From Halomonas campaniensis (GTDB lineage Bacteria; Pseudomonadota; Gammaproteobacteria; Pseudomonadales; Halomonadaceae), in assembly GCF_002211105.1 (NCBI RefSeq), contig NZ_JPUA01000043.1:26168-90167 (forward strand): 64,000 nucleotides of DNA, written 5' to 3'. The notes under the pieces were generated by a model. That model was given only the letters and a program-made list of their open reading frames with translations, was not told the origin of the DNA and did not search any database. Shown here piece by piece: positions 10,283 through 18,089 of the stretch. Position numbers and translations under genes: made by a program. How positions within the stretch are numbered: position 1 is the stretch's first letter; each line of letters opens with the position of its first letter.

Positions 10283-11278
10283 TTATAGACCGAGCGCAGC
10301 GCGCACTTCTTCCCAGTTGTCGCGCGTCATTAACGTGCCGGAGGTTTCGGTATTGGCAGGCGGCTCTTGATCCTCGCTAATCCAGCGGTAGAGGTCTTCG
10401 GCGGTCTGACGGCCGTGCATGGTGGAACTAACCGCTACCGTACCGTGAAAGCCAGTGGGGTTATCCCGAGAAAACTCGGCAAAGGCGGCGCCAGAGCCAT
10501 TGATACCCACGCCGATCACATCTTCCGGCGCTAAGCCATACTGCTCGGTAGCCCTAACCCCCCCGAGCACGCTCTCTTCGTTAAGGGCATAGATCACCCA
10601 GTGCTCATAATCGCCACGCTGGGAAAGCACCGGCGATGCGGCGGAGAAAGCCCCGCTGGTATCGGTGCTCTGCTGGGGCGCATCAAAAATATTGTCTTCC
10701 GGGAAGCCTGCCGCTAACAGCGCCTCGGTGGCGCCATCGGTACGCTCAACGGCGGTAGGTAGTTCGTTGTTGGTGATGCGCAATGCGGCAACCTCTTCCG
10801 GGTTCCAGCCGCGGGCTTCCATTTCGGCGGCAATGGCTTCGCCAACTTGCCGGCCAATCTTGGTGCCCGACATCCCCAGGTGCGGAACGCCCTCCATGGG
10901 CTCACCGCTGGAGTTAACAAACTGGTCGTCCACAGTGACTACTTTCATACCGTACTGGTTGGCACGGTTCATGATTGCGGGCCCCAAACGCACATCCGGC
11001 GGGCAAATCACAAACCCCTGAGCCCCTTGAGAGTAGAGGTTGTCAATTGCGCTGAGTACCTCCTGACCATCCTCCCCGCCCAGACGCACCACATCGAAGC
11101 CGAGCTCTTCGCCTACCTCGGTAGCAGCCTGCTGTTCGTTAATGAACCATGCCTGCTCGGGCTTTTTAACGATAAAGCCGATCTTCACTTCGTCTTCCTG
11201 GGCCTGTACGGATCCCAGTGAGGCCAGCATAATCGCGCTGCCGAGAGCTAAACGGGCAAATGTCTTCGTCAATCTCAT
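10283..11278 (-). CDS. araF: L-arabinose-type ABC transporter substrate-binding protein (AraF-like)
   Basis: A 331-aa periplasmic binding protein with a signal peptide ending near VQA-QED. The mature sequence follows E. coli AraF block by block: VKIGFIVKKPEQAWF at the start, GAQGFVICPPDVRLG, MKVVTVDDQFVNSSGEPM, VLGGVRATEQYG, IGVGINGSGAAFAEF and a C-terminal TRDNWEEV. This makes L-arabinose, or the related D-galactose, the likely ligand. It is followed by araG and araH and preceded by the exported aldose epimerase gene, and the sugar dehydratase ends the operon. The short 10-bp direct repeats just upstream may affect its translation or transcript level. Confidence 0.87.
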   Translation of the reverse strand: MRLTKTFARLALGSAIMLASLGSVQAQEDEVKIGFIVKKPEQAWFINEQQAATEVGEELGFDVVRLGGEDGQEVLSAIDNLYSQGAQGFVICPPDVRLGPAIMNRANQYGMKVVTVDDQFVNSSGEPMEGVPHLGMSGTKIGRQVGEAIAAEMEARGWNPEEVAALRITNNELPTAVERTDGATEALLAAGFPEDNIFDAPQQSTDTSGAFSAASPVLSQRGDYEHWVIYALNEESVLGGVRATEQYGLAPEDVIGVGINGSGAAFAEFSRDNPTGFHGTVAVSSTMHGRQTAEDLYRWISEDQEPPANTETSGTLMTRDNWEEVRAALGL

Positions 11279-11347
11279 TGTTATACTCCTACGATTTTTA
11301 GCGTTGTTCTTATTGCTATTTCAGATTTTATTCCCAAACCACAGGGA

Positions 11348-11399
11348 GTTAAGAACCGGTGTTAAGAACCATCGTTAAGAACCACCGTTAAGAACCAGG
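11348..11399. repeat. Four 13-bp tandem repeats between epimerase stop and araF
   Basis: GTTAAGAACC occurs four times at exactly 13-base spacing (11348, 11361, 11374, 11387), each followed by a variable trinucleotide. A fifth, diverged copy (CTTACGAACC) contains the stop codon of the epimerase gene. On the transcribed strand the unit reads GGTTCTTAAC. This looks like local duplication of the epimerase 3' end within the leader of araF. Confidence 0.85.
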
Positions 11400-11400
11400 C

Positions 11401-12630
11401 TTACGAACCCATATTTTGTTGCGCTGAGAAACGGTAAACCGTGCGAGAACGATAGGTGTCACCAGGTTCTAAAATGGTGCTGGGAAATGCCTCTTGGTTG
11501 GGGGAATCGGGATAGTGCTGGGTTTCCAGCGCAAAGCCAGAGCGGTGTCCGTAGGCTTGGCCCTGTTTGCCGGTCAGATCACCGTTAAGGAAGTTGCCGG
11601 AATAGAACTGTATCGCGGGCTCAGTGGTGGTGATCTCCACCATGCGGCCGCTCTCGGGCTCCCACACCTTGGCAGCCAGCACCAGTTCATCCGCTGACGC
11701 GTTATCCCGGGCCAGCACAAAGTTGTGGTCGTAACCGCCGCCAAAACCGAGCTGCTCGTTCTCCTGATCAATCCGCTCGCCAATCGTTGTCGCCTGGGTA
11801 AAGTCGAACGGTGTGCCGTCTACCGAGCGAATCTCGCCAGTGGGAATGAGGCTGTCGTTAACCGGGGTAAATTCAGGGGCGTTGATCATTAGCTGATGAT
11901 CGAGAATGGTGTCACTACCTTCGCCCTTTAGATTGAAATAGCTATGTTGGGTGAGGTTGATGGGTGTGGCCTTATCGGTCACGGCCTGGTAATCGACCAC
12001 AAGCTCGTCGTTATCGGTCAACGTATAGGTCACCTCGGTCTCTAATCTACCGGGATAGCCCTCTTCGCCATCCTCGCTGGTATAGCGCAATACCAAACCA
12101 GAGCCTGCTTCGTTTTCAAAGGGTTCGGCTTGCCACAGCACTTTATCAAACCCTTGATCGCCTCCGTGAAGATGATTGCTGCCATCATTGGTGGCCAGTG
12201 AATAGCTTTCGCCATCAAGGGAGAACTGGCCATTCGCAATACGATTGCCGTAACGCCCGATGATGGCACCGAAATAGGGATTTGCCTGGCGATACTCATC
12301 GGAAAGGTACGCTTCCAGGGAGTCGAAACCCAACGCAATGTCTTCAAATTCGCCATCCACATTGGGGGTCTTCAACGACAGGATGATGCCGCCGTAGTTA
12401 GTCACCCGCAGCTCGATACCATTGGCATTGGTAAATTGATAAACATCGACCTGACGGCCATCGGGCAAGTGACCAAATACCGATGTCTGTATTCCGCTAT
12501 CGGCACCACTGCCCGCATCGGTGTCAGAACTACTCTGAGCTTGCGCCGCGTTTGCCAACAGCGCTGCGACAATTGCACCGAACATCAGTGGCGAACCCTT
12601 TTGTAATCGTTGGCTATACATGAGAGGCAT
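11401..12630 (-). CDS. Exported aldose 1-epimerase (mutarotase)
   Basis: A 409-aa galactose mutarotase-family enzyme that interconverts alpha and beta anomers of aldoses. An N-terminal hydrophobic stretch (LMFGAIVAALLANAAQAQ) followed by a low-complexity Ser/Asp/Gly linker indicates export to the periplasm. Family motifs are VTNYGGIILSL, IIGRYGNRIANGQF, LHGGDQGFDKVLW, PINLTQHSYFNLKG (catalytic histidine region), YDHNFVL and a late FALETQHYPDSPNQ. The ATG at 12630 has AGGAGG six bases before it. It heads the araFGH operon and so could supply the anomer preferred by the binding protein or by the 1-dehydrogenase. The assignment is firm; the sugar is inferred. Confidence 0.88.
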   Translation of the reverse strand: MPLMYSQRLQKGSPLMFGAIVAALLANAAQAQSSSDTDAGSGADSGIQTSVFGHLPDGRQVDVYQFTNANGIELRVTNYGGIILSLKTPNVDGEFEDIALGFDSLEAYLSDEYRQANPYFGAIIGRYGNRIANGQFSLDGESYSLATNDGSNHLHGGDQGFDKVLWQAEPFENEAGSGLVLRYTSEDGEEGYPGRLETEVTYTLTDNDELVVDYQAVTDKATPINLTQHSYFNLKGEGSDTILDHQLMINAPEFTPVNDSLIPTGEIRSVDGTPFDFTQATTIGERIDQENEQLGFGGGYDHNFVLARDNASADELVLAAKVWEPESGRMVEITTTEPAIQFYSGNFLNGDLTGKQGQAYGHRSGFALETQHYPDSPNQEAFPSTILEPGDTYRSRTVYRFSAQQNMGS

Positions 12631-12813
12631 GAGCTTCCTCCTGGAGGCGTACTTTATGTTGCTAGCTTATTGTTGTTAGGTCGGTGCAGTTAACTTAGGA
12701 CGTTATCACCGATACAGAGACTACAGTAGCCATGTCTGGCATAACCAACCAATATACAAATACCTCACTATCGATATACTTCTTAGTATCAATAACAACT
12801 CAAGGCTTATTCT
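12631..12813. promoter_or_regulatory. Divergent promoter region of epimerase-araFGH operon and LysR gene
   Basis: This 183-base gap separates the divergent epimerase and LysR genes. An inverted repeat ATACT-TCTT-AGTAT lies at 12776-12789, close to the LysR start, with AT-rich sequence around it. LysR regulators usually bind such sites in the shared promoter region. No convincing -35/-10 pair can be picked by eye. Confidence 0.4.
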
Positions 12814-13755
12814 ATGGGCGTTCTTGGTGAGAACTGGTTTTTAGACGTGCGACTAAAGTTGCGCCATTTTCAGCTATTTTTAGCGCTGGATGAGCAGCGC
12901 AACCTGCATCGCGCTGCGGCCCAGCTCAATATGAGCCAGCCCGCCGCATCAAAACTACTCAGCGACCTGGAAGCCAATCTGGGTATTCGGCTGTTTGATC
13001 GCCACCCCCGCGGGCTAACGCCTAACTGGTACGGCGAGATTATGATTCGTCACGCCCACAGCATGCTTTCAGCGCTACGTCATACCGGTGAGGAGTTGAA
13101 CGCTCTCGGCGAAGGCAATGCGGGCACGGTAGCGGTCGGTACGGTAATGGCTCCGGCGGTCACACTGCTTACCAGCGCGATTGAGCGGGTGCACCGCGAC
13201 CGGCCGGGGTTAAAAATCAGCGTGGATGTGGATGTCAGCAAGGTGCTGGTGCCGCGCCTGCTCGAAGGCGAGCTGGATTTCGCGATTACCCGCATTCCCG
13301 CAGGTGTCGATGCCGAGCGCTTTGTTTTTGAAGAAATCGGTGAGGAGGAGCTCTGCTTCGTGTGCCGCCAAGGGCACCCCTTATCTTTTCAGCAAACGCT
13401 CAACCTTGCGGATATGACGAGCTACCCCTGGTCGCTACAGCCTGCCGGTGCGCTGATGCGCCAGCGGGTGGATAGCCTGTTTCTACACCATCAGGTCGCG
13501 CCGCCCCGCCAGATCATTGATACCGCCGATCTGCTGCTCTCGCTGGCACTGGTGGATAAATCCGACACCATTACGGTGACCACACGGGAAGCCGCCGATC
13601 TACTCTGCCCGCCGCAACGTTTTCATCTCCTGCCCTTCAGCGAGACGCTAAGTGTTCAACCTTACGGACTGGTGAGTTTGCGCCACCAACGCCTTTCTCC
13701 CGGTGCCGCCGCGTTAATGAGCACCCTGCGCGACATCATCGCCCAGTCCAATTAA
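12814..13755 (+). CDS. LysR-family regulator, GbpR-like
   Basis: A 313-aa LysR regulator. The helix-turn-helix is at about residues 15-75 (LRHFQLFLALDEQRNLHRAA, then QLNMSQPAASKLLSDLEANLG, LFDRHPRGLTPNWYG). The effector-binding domain follows from about residue 95. The sequence resembles GbpR, which controls galactose/arabinose-binding protein genes in Azospirillum and Agrobacterium. Divergent placement from the epimerase-araFGH operon supports control of that operon. The start is uncertain: a GTG at 12847 would give the usual LysR N-terminus and removes 11 residues. The effector is presumably L-arabinose or D-galactose, by inference. Confidence 0.85.
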   Translation: MGVLGENWFLDVRLKLRHFQLFLALDEQRNLHRAAAQLNMSQPAASKLLSDLEANLGIRLFDRHPRGLTPNWYGEIMIRHAHSMLSALRHTGEELNALGEGNAGTVAVGTVMAPAVTLLTSAIERVHRDRPGLKISVDVDVSKVLVPRLLEGELDFAITRIPAGVDAERFVFEEIGEEELCFVCRQGHPLSFQQTLNLADMTSYPWSLQPAGALMRQRVDSLFLHHQVAPPRQIIDTADLLLSLALVDKSDTITVTTREAADLLCPPQRFHLLPFSETLSVQPYGLVSLRHQRLSPGAAALMSTLRDIIAQSN

Positions 13756-13867
13756 CGCACTGTTATTAAGACATTGTTTTAGGTCAATGAGGGCTAACGA
13801 TCTGACCGAAGGTGTGATGTCTTCACCTAATGTGTAAGACACTAAACTCCCGCGCAAAACTAATGAC

Positions 13868-13911
13868 CATACAAAAGTATATGTTGAACAATTGACTTTA
13901 ATGTTCAACAT
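13868..13911. promoter_or_regulatory. Operator upstream of TRAP-1 operon (copy 1 of a shared 23-bp site)
   Basis: Positions 13868-13890 are identical over 23 bases to 24310-24332. The core is ATGTTGAACA (13881-13890), and its perfect inverted partner TGTTCAACAT lies at 13902-13911, two helical turns away. The site is about 120 bases before the TRAP-1 binding-protein gene. It probably binds the GntR/FCD regulator encoded at 20658-21428, whose operon carries the second copy. The assignment to that regulator is inference. Confidence 0.7.
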
Positions 13912-13967
13912 TACCTTCCGCATGGTTAGTTGCCCCGTTGCATCACCATGTTCATAACAACGTCCTA

Positions 13968-14010
13968 CACAACCCTTTTCACAACATTTATCACAACGCT
14001 TTTCACAACA
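13968..14010. repeat. 24-bp period imperfect tandem repeat in TRAP-1 leader
   Basis: CACAACCCTTTTCACAACA (13968-13986) recurs at 13992-14010 with one mismatch. Similar ACAAC blocks extend on both sides from about 13955. It lies just before the ribosome site of the TRAP-1 binding-protein gene. The repeat keeps a reading frame open upstream of the true start, which explains an apparent but false N-terminal extension rich in Thr and Phe. Confidence 0.75.
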
Positions 14011-14031
14011 ATAATCTTGAGGAATAGTGCC

Positions 14032-15051
14032 ATGCTCAAACCCAAATACAGCTTGCTACTCACTGGCTCAGCACTGCTGCTAGGCCTTTCAACGGCTCAG
14101 GCGGCCGAGTATGAATGGAAATTTCAGGCGTCAGAAACCTCGGGCGAACCCAGCTTCAAGATCAAGCAGGAGTGGGCCGAGCGCATCACGGCGATGACCG
14201 ATGGTCGCGTCGAGATCGAGGTCATGCCGATTAACTCCGTGGTGGGCCCCACCGAAACGCTGACCGCCGTGAGCTCCGGGATTCTGCAGGGCCATATGAC
14301 CGACCCTAGCTACTTCTCCGGCCAGGATCCCGCTTTCGGGATGCTCGGCAACCTCGTCGGCGCTTGGCAGAACCCCTACGACTTCCTGGAATATATGAAG
14401 TACGGCGGCGGTGAAGAGCTCTACAACGAACTGGTCGAGCCCTACGGCGCGCATTTGATCAGCGCAGCGACCTTCCCGCTGGAATCGGTACCCTCCACGG
14501 TGCCCATCGAATCCATCGCCGATTTCGAAGGGCTAAAGATTCGCGCCCCCCAAGGCATGGTGTACAACATCTTCGAGCGCATTGGTGCCACGCCGGTTAA
14601 CCTGCCGGGCTCTGAGGTGTATACCGGTCTGGAAAAAGGCGTGATCGACGCCGCGGACTCTACGGTGCTCTCGAATAATGACGCCATGGGTCTACACGCT
14701 TTCGCCCCCTACCCGCTCTACCCTGGCTTTCACTCCATGCCGATGATCGCCGTATCGATCAATAAAGACATCTGGGATGGCTTGCCCGAGGAGCTACAGA
14801 CGACCCTAAATACCGCCTTTGACGGCATGGCCTACGACCTGATTGCCCGCCTCAAGGAGCAGGATATCGAGACCCTGCAGCGGCTTCAGGAAGACCCTGA
14901 TGTTCATCCGTTTGATCTTCCCGCTGAAGAGCGCCAGAAATTCCGTACCGCGGCTGAGCAGGAGTGGCAAGAGTGGGCCGGTGAAAATGAGATGACCCAG
15001 AAGATTTATGACTCGGCGACCGCCTTTTTGCGCTCGCGCAATCTGCTCTAA
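14032..15051 (+). CDS. TRAP-1 transporter substrate-binding protein (DctP family)
   Basis: A 339-aa periplasmic binding protein. The signal peptide MLKPKYSLLLTGSALLLG ends near AQA-AEY, and GAGGA lies upstream of the ATG at 14032. The mature protein begins with WKFQASETSGEPSF and has the family's ligand-arginine region (FEGLKIRAPQG), then GLEKGVIDAADSTV and the hinge helices. It leads an operon of DctQ, DctM, AraD1 and a semialdehyde dehydrogenase. The likely ligand is therefore a sugar acid feeding that pathway, such as an aldonate, although this cannot be read from the sequence alone. A hairpin follows the gene. Confidence 0.88.
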   Translation: MLKPKYSLLLTGSALLLGLSTAQAAEYEWKFQASETSGEPSFKIKQEWAERITAMTDGRVEIEVMPINSVVGPTETLTAVSSGILQGHMTDPSYFSGQDPAFGMLGNLVGAWQNPYDFLEYMKYGGGEELYNELVEPYGAHLISAATFPLESVPSTVPIESIADFEGLKIRAPQGMVYNIFERIGATPVNLPGSEVYTGLEKGVIDAADSTVLSNNDAMGLHAFAPYPLYPGFHSMPMIAVSINKDIWDGLPEELQTTLNTAFDGMAYDLIARLKEQDIETLQRLQEDPDVHPFDLPAEERQKFRTAAEQEWQEWAGENEMTQKIYDSATAFLRSRNLL

Positions 15052-15101
15052 CTCTCTGTTCTCTGCTCTCAACTCGGCTTCATTAACCTAACCAACGCAG
15101 C

Positions 15102-15120
15102 GCTCGGGAGTCCCCCGGGC
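15102..15120 (+). other. GC-rich hairpin between TRAP-1 dctP and dctQ
   Basis: GCTCGGG and CCCGGGC can pair over 7 bp with one G-U pair and a 5-base loop, in the 89-base gap between the binding-protein and small-permease genes. No U-run follows. It could stabilise the upstream part of the message. Confidence 0.45.
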
Positions 15121-15140
15121 GATGCGCGTAGAGTCGCGCC

Positions 15141-15746
15141 ATGTCTCAAAAAACGCCTGACAATCAATACCGCTCGCCTCCTACCCATGATCTTCCTGAG
15201 ATTCTCGAAACGGTAGAGGAGATCGCCCCCGAACGTAATGCCTTAGACCGCCTGATTGCACGAGGTGGCCGTGCTATTTCCTGGCTGGTGCTGGTGGCGA
15301 TGGGTATCAGCGTCGTCGAGGTCTTTATGCGCTACGGCTTCAATAACCCCACCTCCTGGGTACACGAAACCGTGGTGTTTCTGATTGCAATTATCTTTGT
15401 GCTGGGTGGCCCAGCGGCCATGGCGCGCAATAGCCATATCCGCGTCAAGGTGCTCTACGACAGCGCCGGGCCCAGGCTGAAGTGCTGGATGGATCGTTTC
15501 AACGACCTGCTCACCCTGGTTTTCTGCCTGACGATGAGCTATGCCGCCTTTCATATGTTCTGGGGAGCGTCGCATAACCCGCTCGGCGAGTGGTCGCTGG
15601 AGCGCTCCGGCACCTCCTGGAATCCGCCCTTTCCCGCCATGGTCAAGGGCATGATTCTGTTTGCTCTGGTGTTGATGACCCTGCAAGCCTCACTGCATTT
15701 ATGGCAGTCGCTTAAGGCGAAGCCCCGCACCGAGGAGGCGAGCTGA
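15141..15746 (+). CDS. TRAP-1 transporter small permease (DctQ family)
   Basis: A 201-aa membrane protein with four predicted transmembrane helices after a hydrophilic N-terminus of about 45 residues, longer than the usual DctQ tail. The helices start near ISWLVLVAMGISVVEVFMRY, ETVVFLIAIIFVLGG, LLTLVFCLTMSYAAFHM and KGMILFALVLMTLQ. The segment NPTSWVHETVVF fits the conserved W-x-E-E region of DctQ. Its TGA stop overlaps the ATG of the DctM gene by one base, so the two are translationally coupled. It forms the membrane complex with DctM and uses a sodium gradient in characterised systems. Confidence 0.86.
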   Translation: MSQKTPDNQYRSPPTHDLPEILETVEEIAPERNALDRLIARGGRAISWLVLVAMGISVVEVFMRYGFNNPTSWVHETVVFLIAIIFVLGGPAAMARNSHIRVKVLYDSAGPRLKCWMDRFNDLLTLVFCLTMSYAAFHMFWGASHNPLGEWSLERSGTSWNPPFPAMVKGMILFALVLMTLQASLHLWQSLKAKPRTEEAS

Positions 15747-17047
15747 TGGATATTTCAACCGCAACAATCCTCATGGTAGGGGCCATTTTCGCGCTGCTGG
15801 TCACCGGTCTGCCGCTGGCGTTTATCACCGGTTTAGTGGCCATGGCATTCACCTTCGGCTGGTTCGGCGAAGCGGCTCTGCCCTTGGTCACCAGCCGCGT
15901 CTATGGGTTTATCACCGAGTATTCGCTGGTAGCAGTGCCCATGTTTGTGTTGATGGCATCGCTGCTGGATCGCTCTGGCATTGCCAAGGATCTGTTCAAC
16001 GCCATGCGCGTTTTCGCTGGCCGCCTGCCGGGTGGCGTGGCGGTGCAGACCATCGTGGTAGCGTTCTTCCTGGCCGCCCTTTCGGGCATTATCGGCGGCG
16101 AGATCGTGCTACTGGGGATTCTGGCGCTGCCACAAATGCTCCGCCTGGGCTACGACAAACACCTCTCTATTGGGGTGGTGTGTGCCGGGGGAGCCCTGGG
16201 TACCATGATGCCGCCCTCTATCGTGCTGATTATCTATGGCCTAATCGCCAGCGTATCGATAGCCGACCTGTTCGCCGCGGCCGTTACTCCAGCGGTGATT
16301 CTAATGGGCTCCTATATTGCCTATGTGCTGGTACGCTGCCTGAAGAATCCCGCGCTGGGACCGCCGCTGGATAAAGACACCCAGGATAACCCCTTCGCTA
16401 CCAAGCTGGACGCGGTCAAAGCCATTCTGCTGCCAGGGCTGATCGCCTTTTTAGTGCTGGGCACTATTTATGGCGGTATTGCCTCGGTCACCGAAGCTGC
16501 GGCCATGGGCGTCTTCGGTGTACTGCTCGCCACCATTGTCCGCGGCGAGTTCACCCCGGGCATGCTGCACCATAGCCTGGGGCAGACCCTAAACACCTGC
16601 GGGATGATTATTTGGATCGGCATCGGCGCGGCCGCCCTGGTGGGCGTTTATAACCTGATGGGGGGCAACCGCTTTGTATCGAGCTTGATTCTCGGACTCG
16701 ACGTCGCGCCGATTGTGATCATTCTGGTGATGATGGCGATTATGCTGGTGCTGGGGCTTTTCCTCGACTGGATCGGGATCGCCATGCTGGCCCTGCCGAT
16801 CTTCCTACCCATCGTTATCCAGCTCGGCTTCGACCCCATCTGGTTCGGCATCCTGTTCGCCGTGAATATGCAGGTCTCATTCCTGTCACCGCCCTTCGGG
16901 CCCGCCGCCTTCTATCTTAAGAGCGTGGCACCGCCGGATATCAGCCTGAAGGATATCTACCTTTCCGTACTGCCCTTTATGGCCATTCAGCTGTGTGTAC
17001 TCGCGGCGCTGTTGATGTGGCCGCAACTGGCCATTTGGCCACTATGA
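15746..17047 (+). CDS. TRAP-1 transporter large permease (DctM family)
   Basis: A 433-aa polytopic protein with about 12-13 hydrophobic segments and DctM hallmarks. These are VPMFVLMASLLDRSGIAKDLF near residue 50, the re-entrant GALGTMMPPSIVLIIYG near 150, and the C-terminal FLSPPFGPAAFYLKSVAPP. Length and topology are normal for the family. It is the transport-competent subunit working with the DctP and DctQ proteins before it. The AraD1 gene follows after 28 bases in the same direction, so the imported acid is probably an intermediate or precursor in that pathway. Confidence 0.88.
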   Translation: MDISTATILMVGAIFALLVTGLPLAFITGLVAMAFTFGWFGEAALPLVTSRVYGFITEYSLVAVPMFVLMASLLDRSGIAKDLFNAMRVFAGRLPGGVAVQTIVVAFFLAALSGIIGGEIVLLGILALPQMLRLGYDKHLSIGVVCAGGALGTMMPPSIVLIIYGLIASVSIADLFAAAVTPAVILMGSYIAYVLVRCLKNPALGPPLDKDTQDNPFATKLDAVKAILLPGLIAFLVLGTIYGGIASVTEAAAMGVFGVLLATIVRGEFTPGMLHHSLGQTLNTCGMIIWIGIGAAALVGVYNLMGGNRFVSSLILGLDVAPIVIILVMMAIMLVLGLFLDWIGIAMLALPIFLPIVIQLGFDPIWFGILFAVNMQVSFLSPPFGPAAFYLKSVAPPDISLKDIYLSVLPFMAIQLCVLAALLMWPQLAIWPL

Positions 17048-17075
17048 TAATCGCCACCAGCATAAGGAGAACGCC

Positions 17076-18062
17076 ATGCGACTGATTCAGTGTGACCACC
17101 AGGGCCAGGTTCGCGCCGCCCTGGTCGAGAGCGAAGAGCAGGTCAGACTGCTCGACTGCGATACCTACACCCTGGCCAATCGGGCCATTAGCGCCGGCAA
17201 GTCGCTTAGCGAGATAGTGCCAGAAGCGCTAACTGACACCCGTCTGGATTACCAAGCGCTGGTCGATGCCAAACAGCTGCTGCCCCCGCTAACGCATACC
17301 GACCCGGCCCACTGCCTGGTGACCGGCACCGGCCTTACCCACCTGGGCAGTGCCGATACCCGCTCGGCAATGCACGCTAAAACTCAGGCCGCGGAAGAAG
17401 ATATGACCGACTCCATGCGTATGTTCAAGCTCGGCGTGGAGGGCGGCAAACCCGACGCAGGCCAGCCAGGCGCTCAGCCGGAGTGGTTCTACAAGGGCGA
17501 CGGCCAGTGCGTAATGGCGCCGGAAGCCGAGATCCCCTCCCCCGCCTTTGCTGAAGATGCAGGCGAGGAGCCCGAGCTGGCAGGGCTTTACGTGATTGGC
17601 AACAATGGCCAACCCTGGCGTGTCGGCTATGCTTTGGGTAACGAGTTCTCTGACCACGTCACCGAGCGTTTCAACTACCTATGGCTGGCTCACTCCAAGC
17701 TACGCGCCTGCAGCTTTGGGCCTGAGCTATTGATTGGCGAGCTGCCCGCGCACTTAGAGGGCACCAGCCGTATCCAGCGCAGTGGCGAAACGGTTTGGGA
17801 GAAGCCCTTTCTCACCGGCGAGGCCAATATGGCCCACAGCCTGGCTAACCTGGAGTATCACCACTTCAAATACCCGGGCTTCCGCCGCCCCGGCGATGTG
17901 CATGTGCACTTTTTCGGCACCGCCACGTTGAGCTTTGCCGACGGCATTAAGGTGCGCGAAGGCGATCGCTTTGAGATCAAAATCAATGAGTTTGGCCGCG
18001 CCCTGCGCAACCCGCTTCGGGTGGAAGCAGACGCACCGGCCATCAGCGTAAAGCCGCTTTAA
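17076..18062 (+). CDS. araD1: AraD1/GguC family protein (FAH fold), probable 2-keto-3-deoxy-L-arabinonate dehydratase
   Basis: A 328-aa protein matching the AraD1 (GguC) family by CLVTGTGLTHLGSADTR near residue 85, MFKLGVEGGKP, WFYKGDG, YVIGNNGQPWRVGYALGNEFSDH near 170-190, and the late VHVHFFGTATLSFADG. The fold is that of fumarylacetoacetate hydrolases, in which carboxylates bind a divalent metal. The family has been linked by genomics to dehydration of 2-keto-3-deoxy-L-arabinonate to 2-ketoglutarate semialdehyde, in place of the aldolase-fold enzyme AraD. The next gene, a semialdehyde dehydrogenase, supports exactly that step. AAGGAG precedes the start. Confidence 0.82.
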   Translation: MRLIQCDHQGQVRAALVESEEQVRLLDCDTYTLANRAISAGKSLSEIVPEALTDTRLDYQALVDAKQLLPPLTHTDPAHCLVTGTGLTHLGSADTRSAMHAKTQAAEEDMTDSMRMFKLGVEGGKPDAGQPGAQPEWFYKGDGQCVMAPEAEIPSPAFAEDAGEEPELAGLYVIGNNGQPWRVGYALGNEFSDHVTERFNYLWLAHSKLRACSFGPELLIGELPAHLEGTSRIQRSGETVWEKPFLTGEANMAHSLANLEYHHFKYPGFRRPGDVHVHFFGTATLSFADGIKVREGDRFEIKINEFGRALRNPLRVEADAPAISVKPL

Positions 18063-18089
18063 CAACCTCATCCCCCAGCAGGAGGAAGT

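Noticed and set aside
11348..11399. Possible CRISPR-like array
   Set aside because: Units are 10 bp with 3-bp spacers, far too short, and no cas gene is present.
13930..14031. 34-residue extension of the TRAP-1 binding protein
   Set aside because: It is made of the CACAAC repeat; the signal peptide and ribosome site place the start at 14032.
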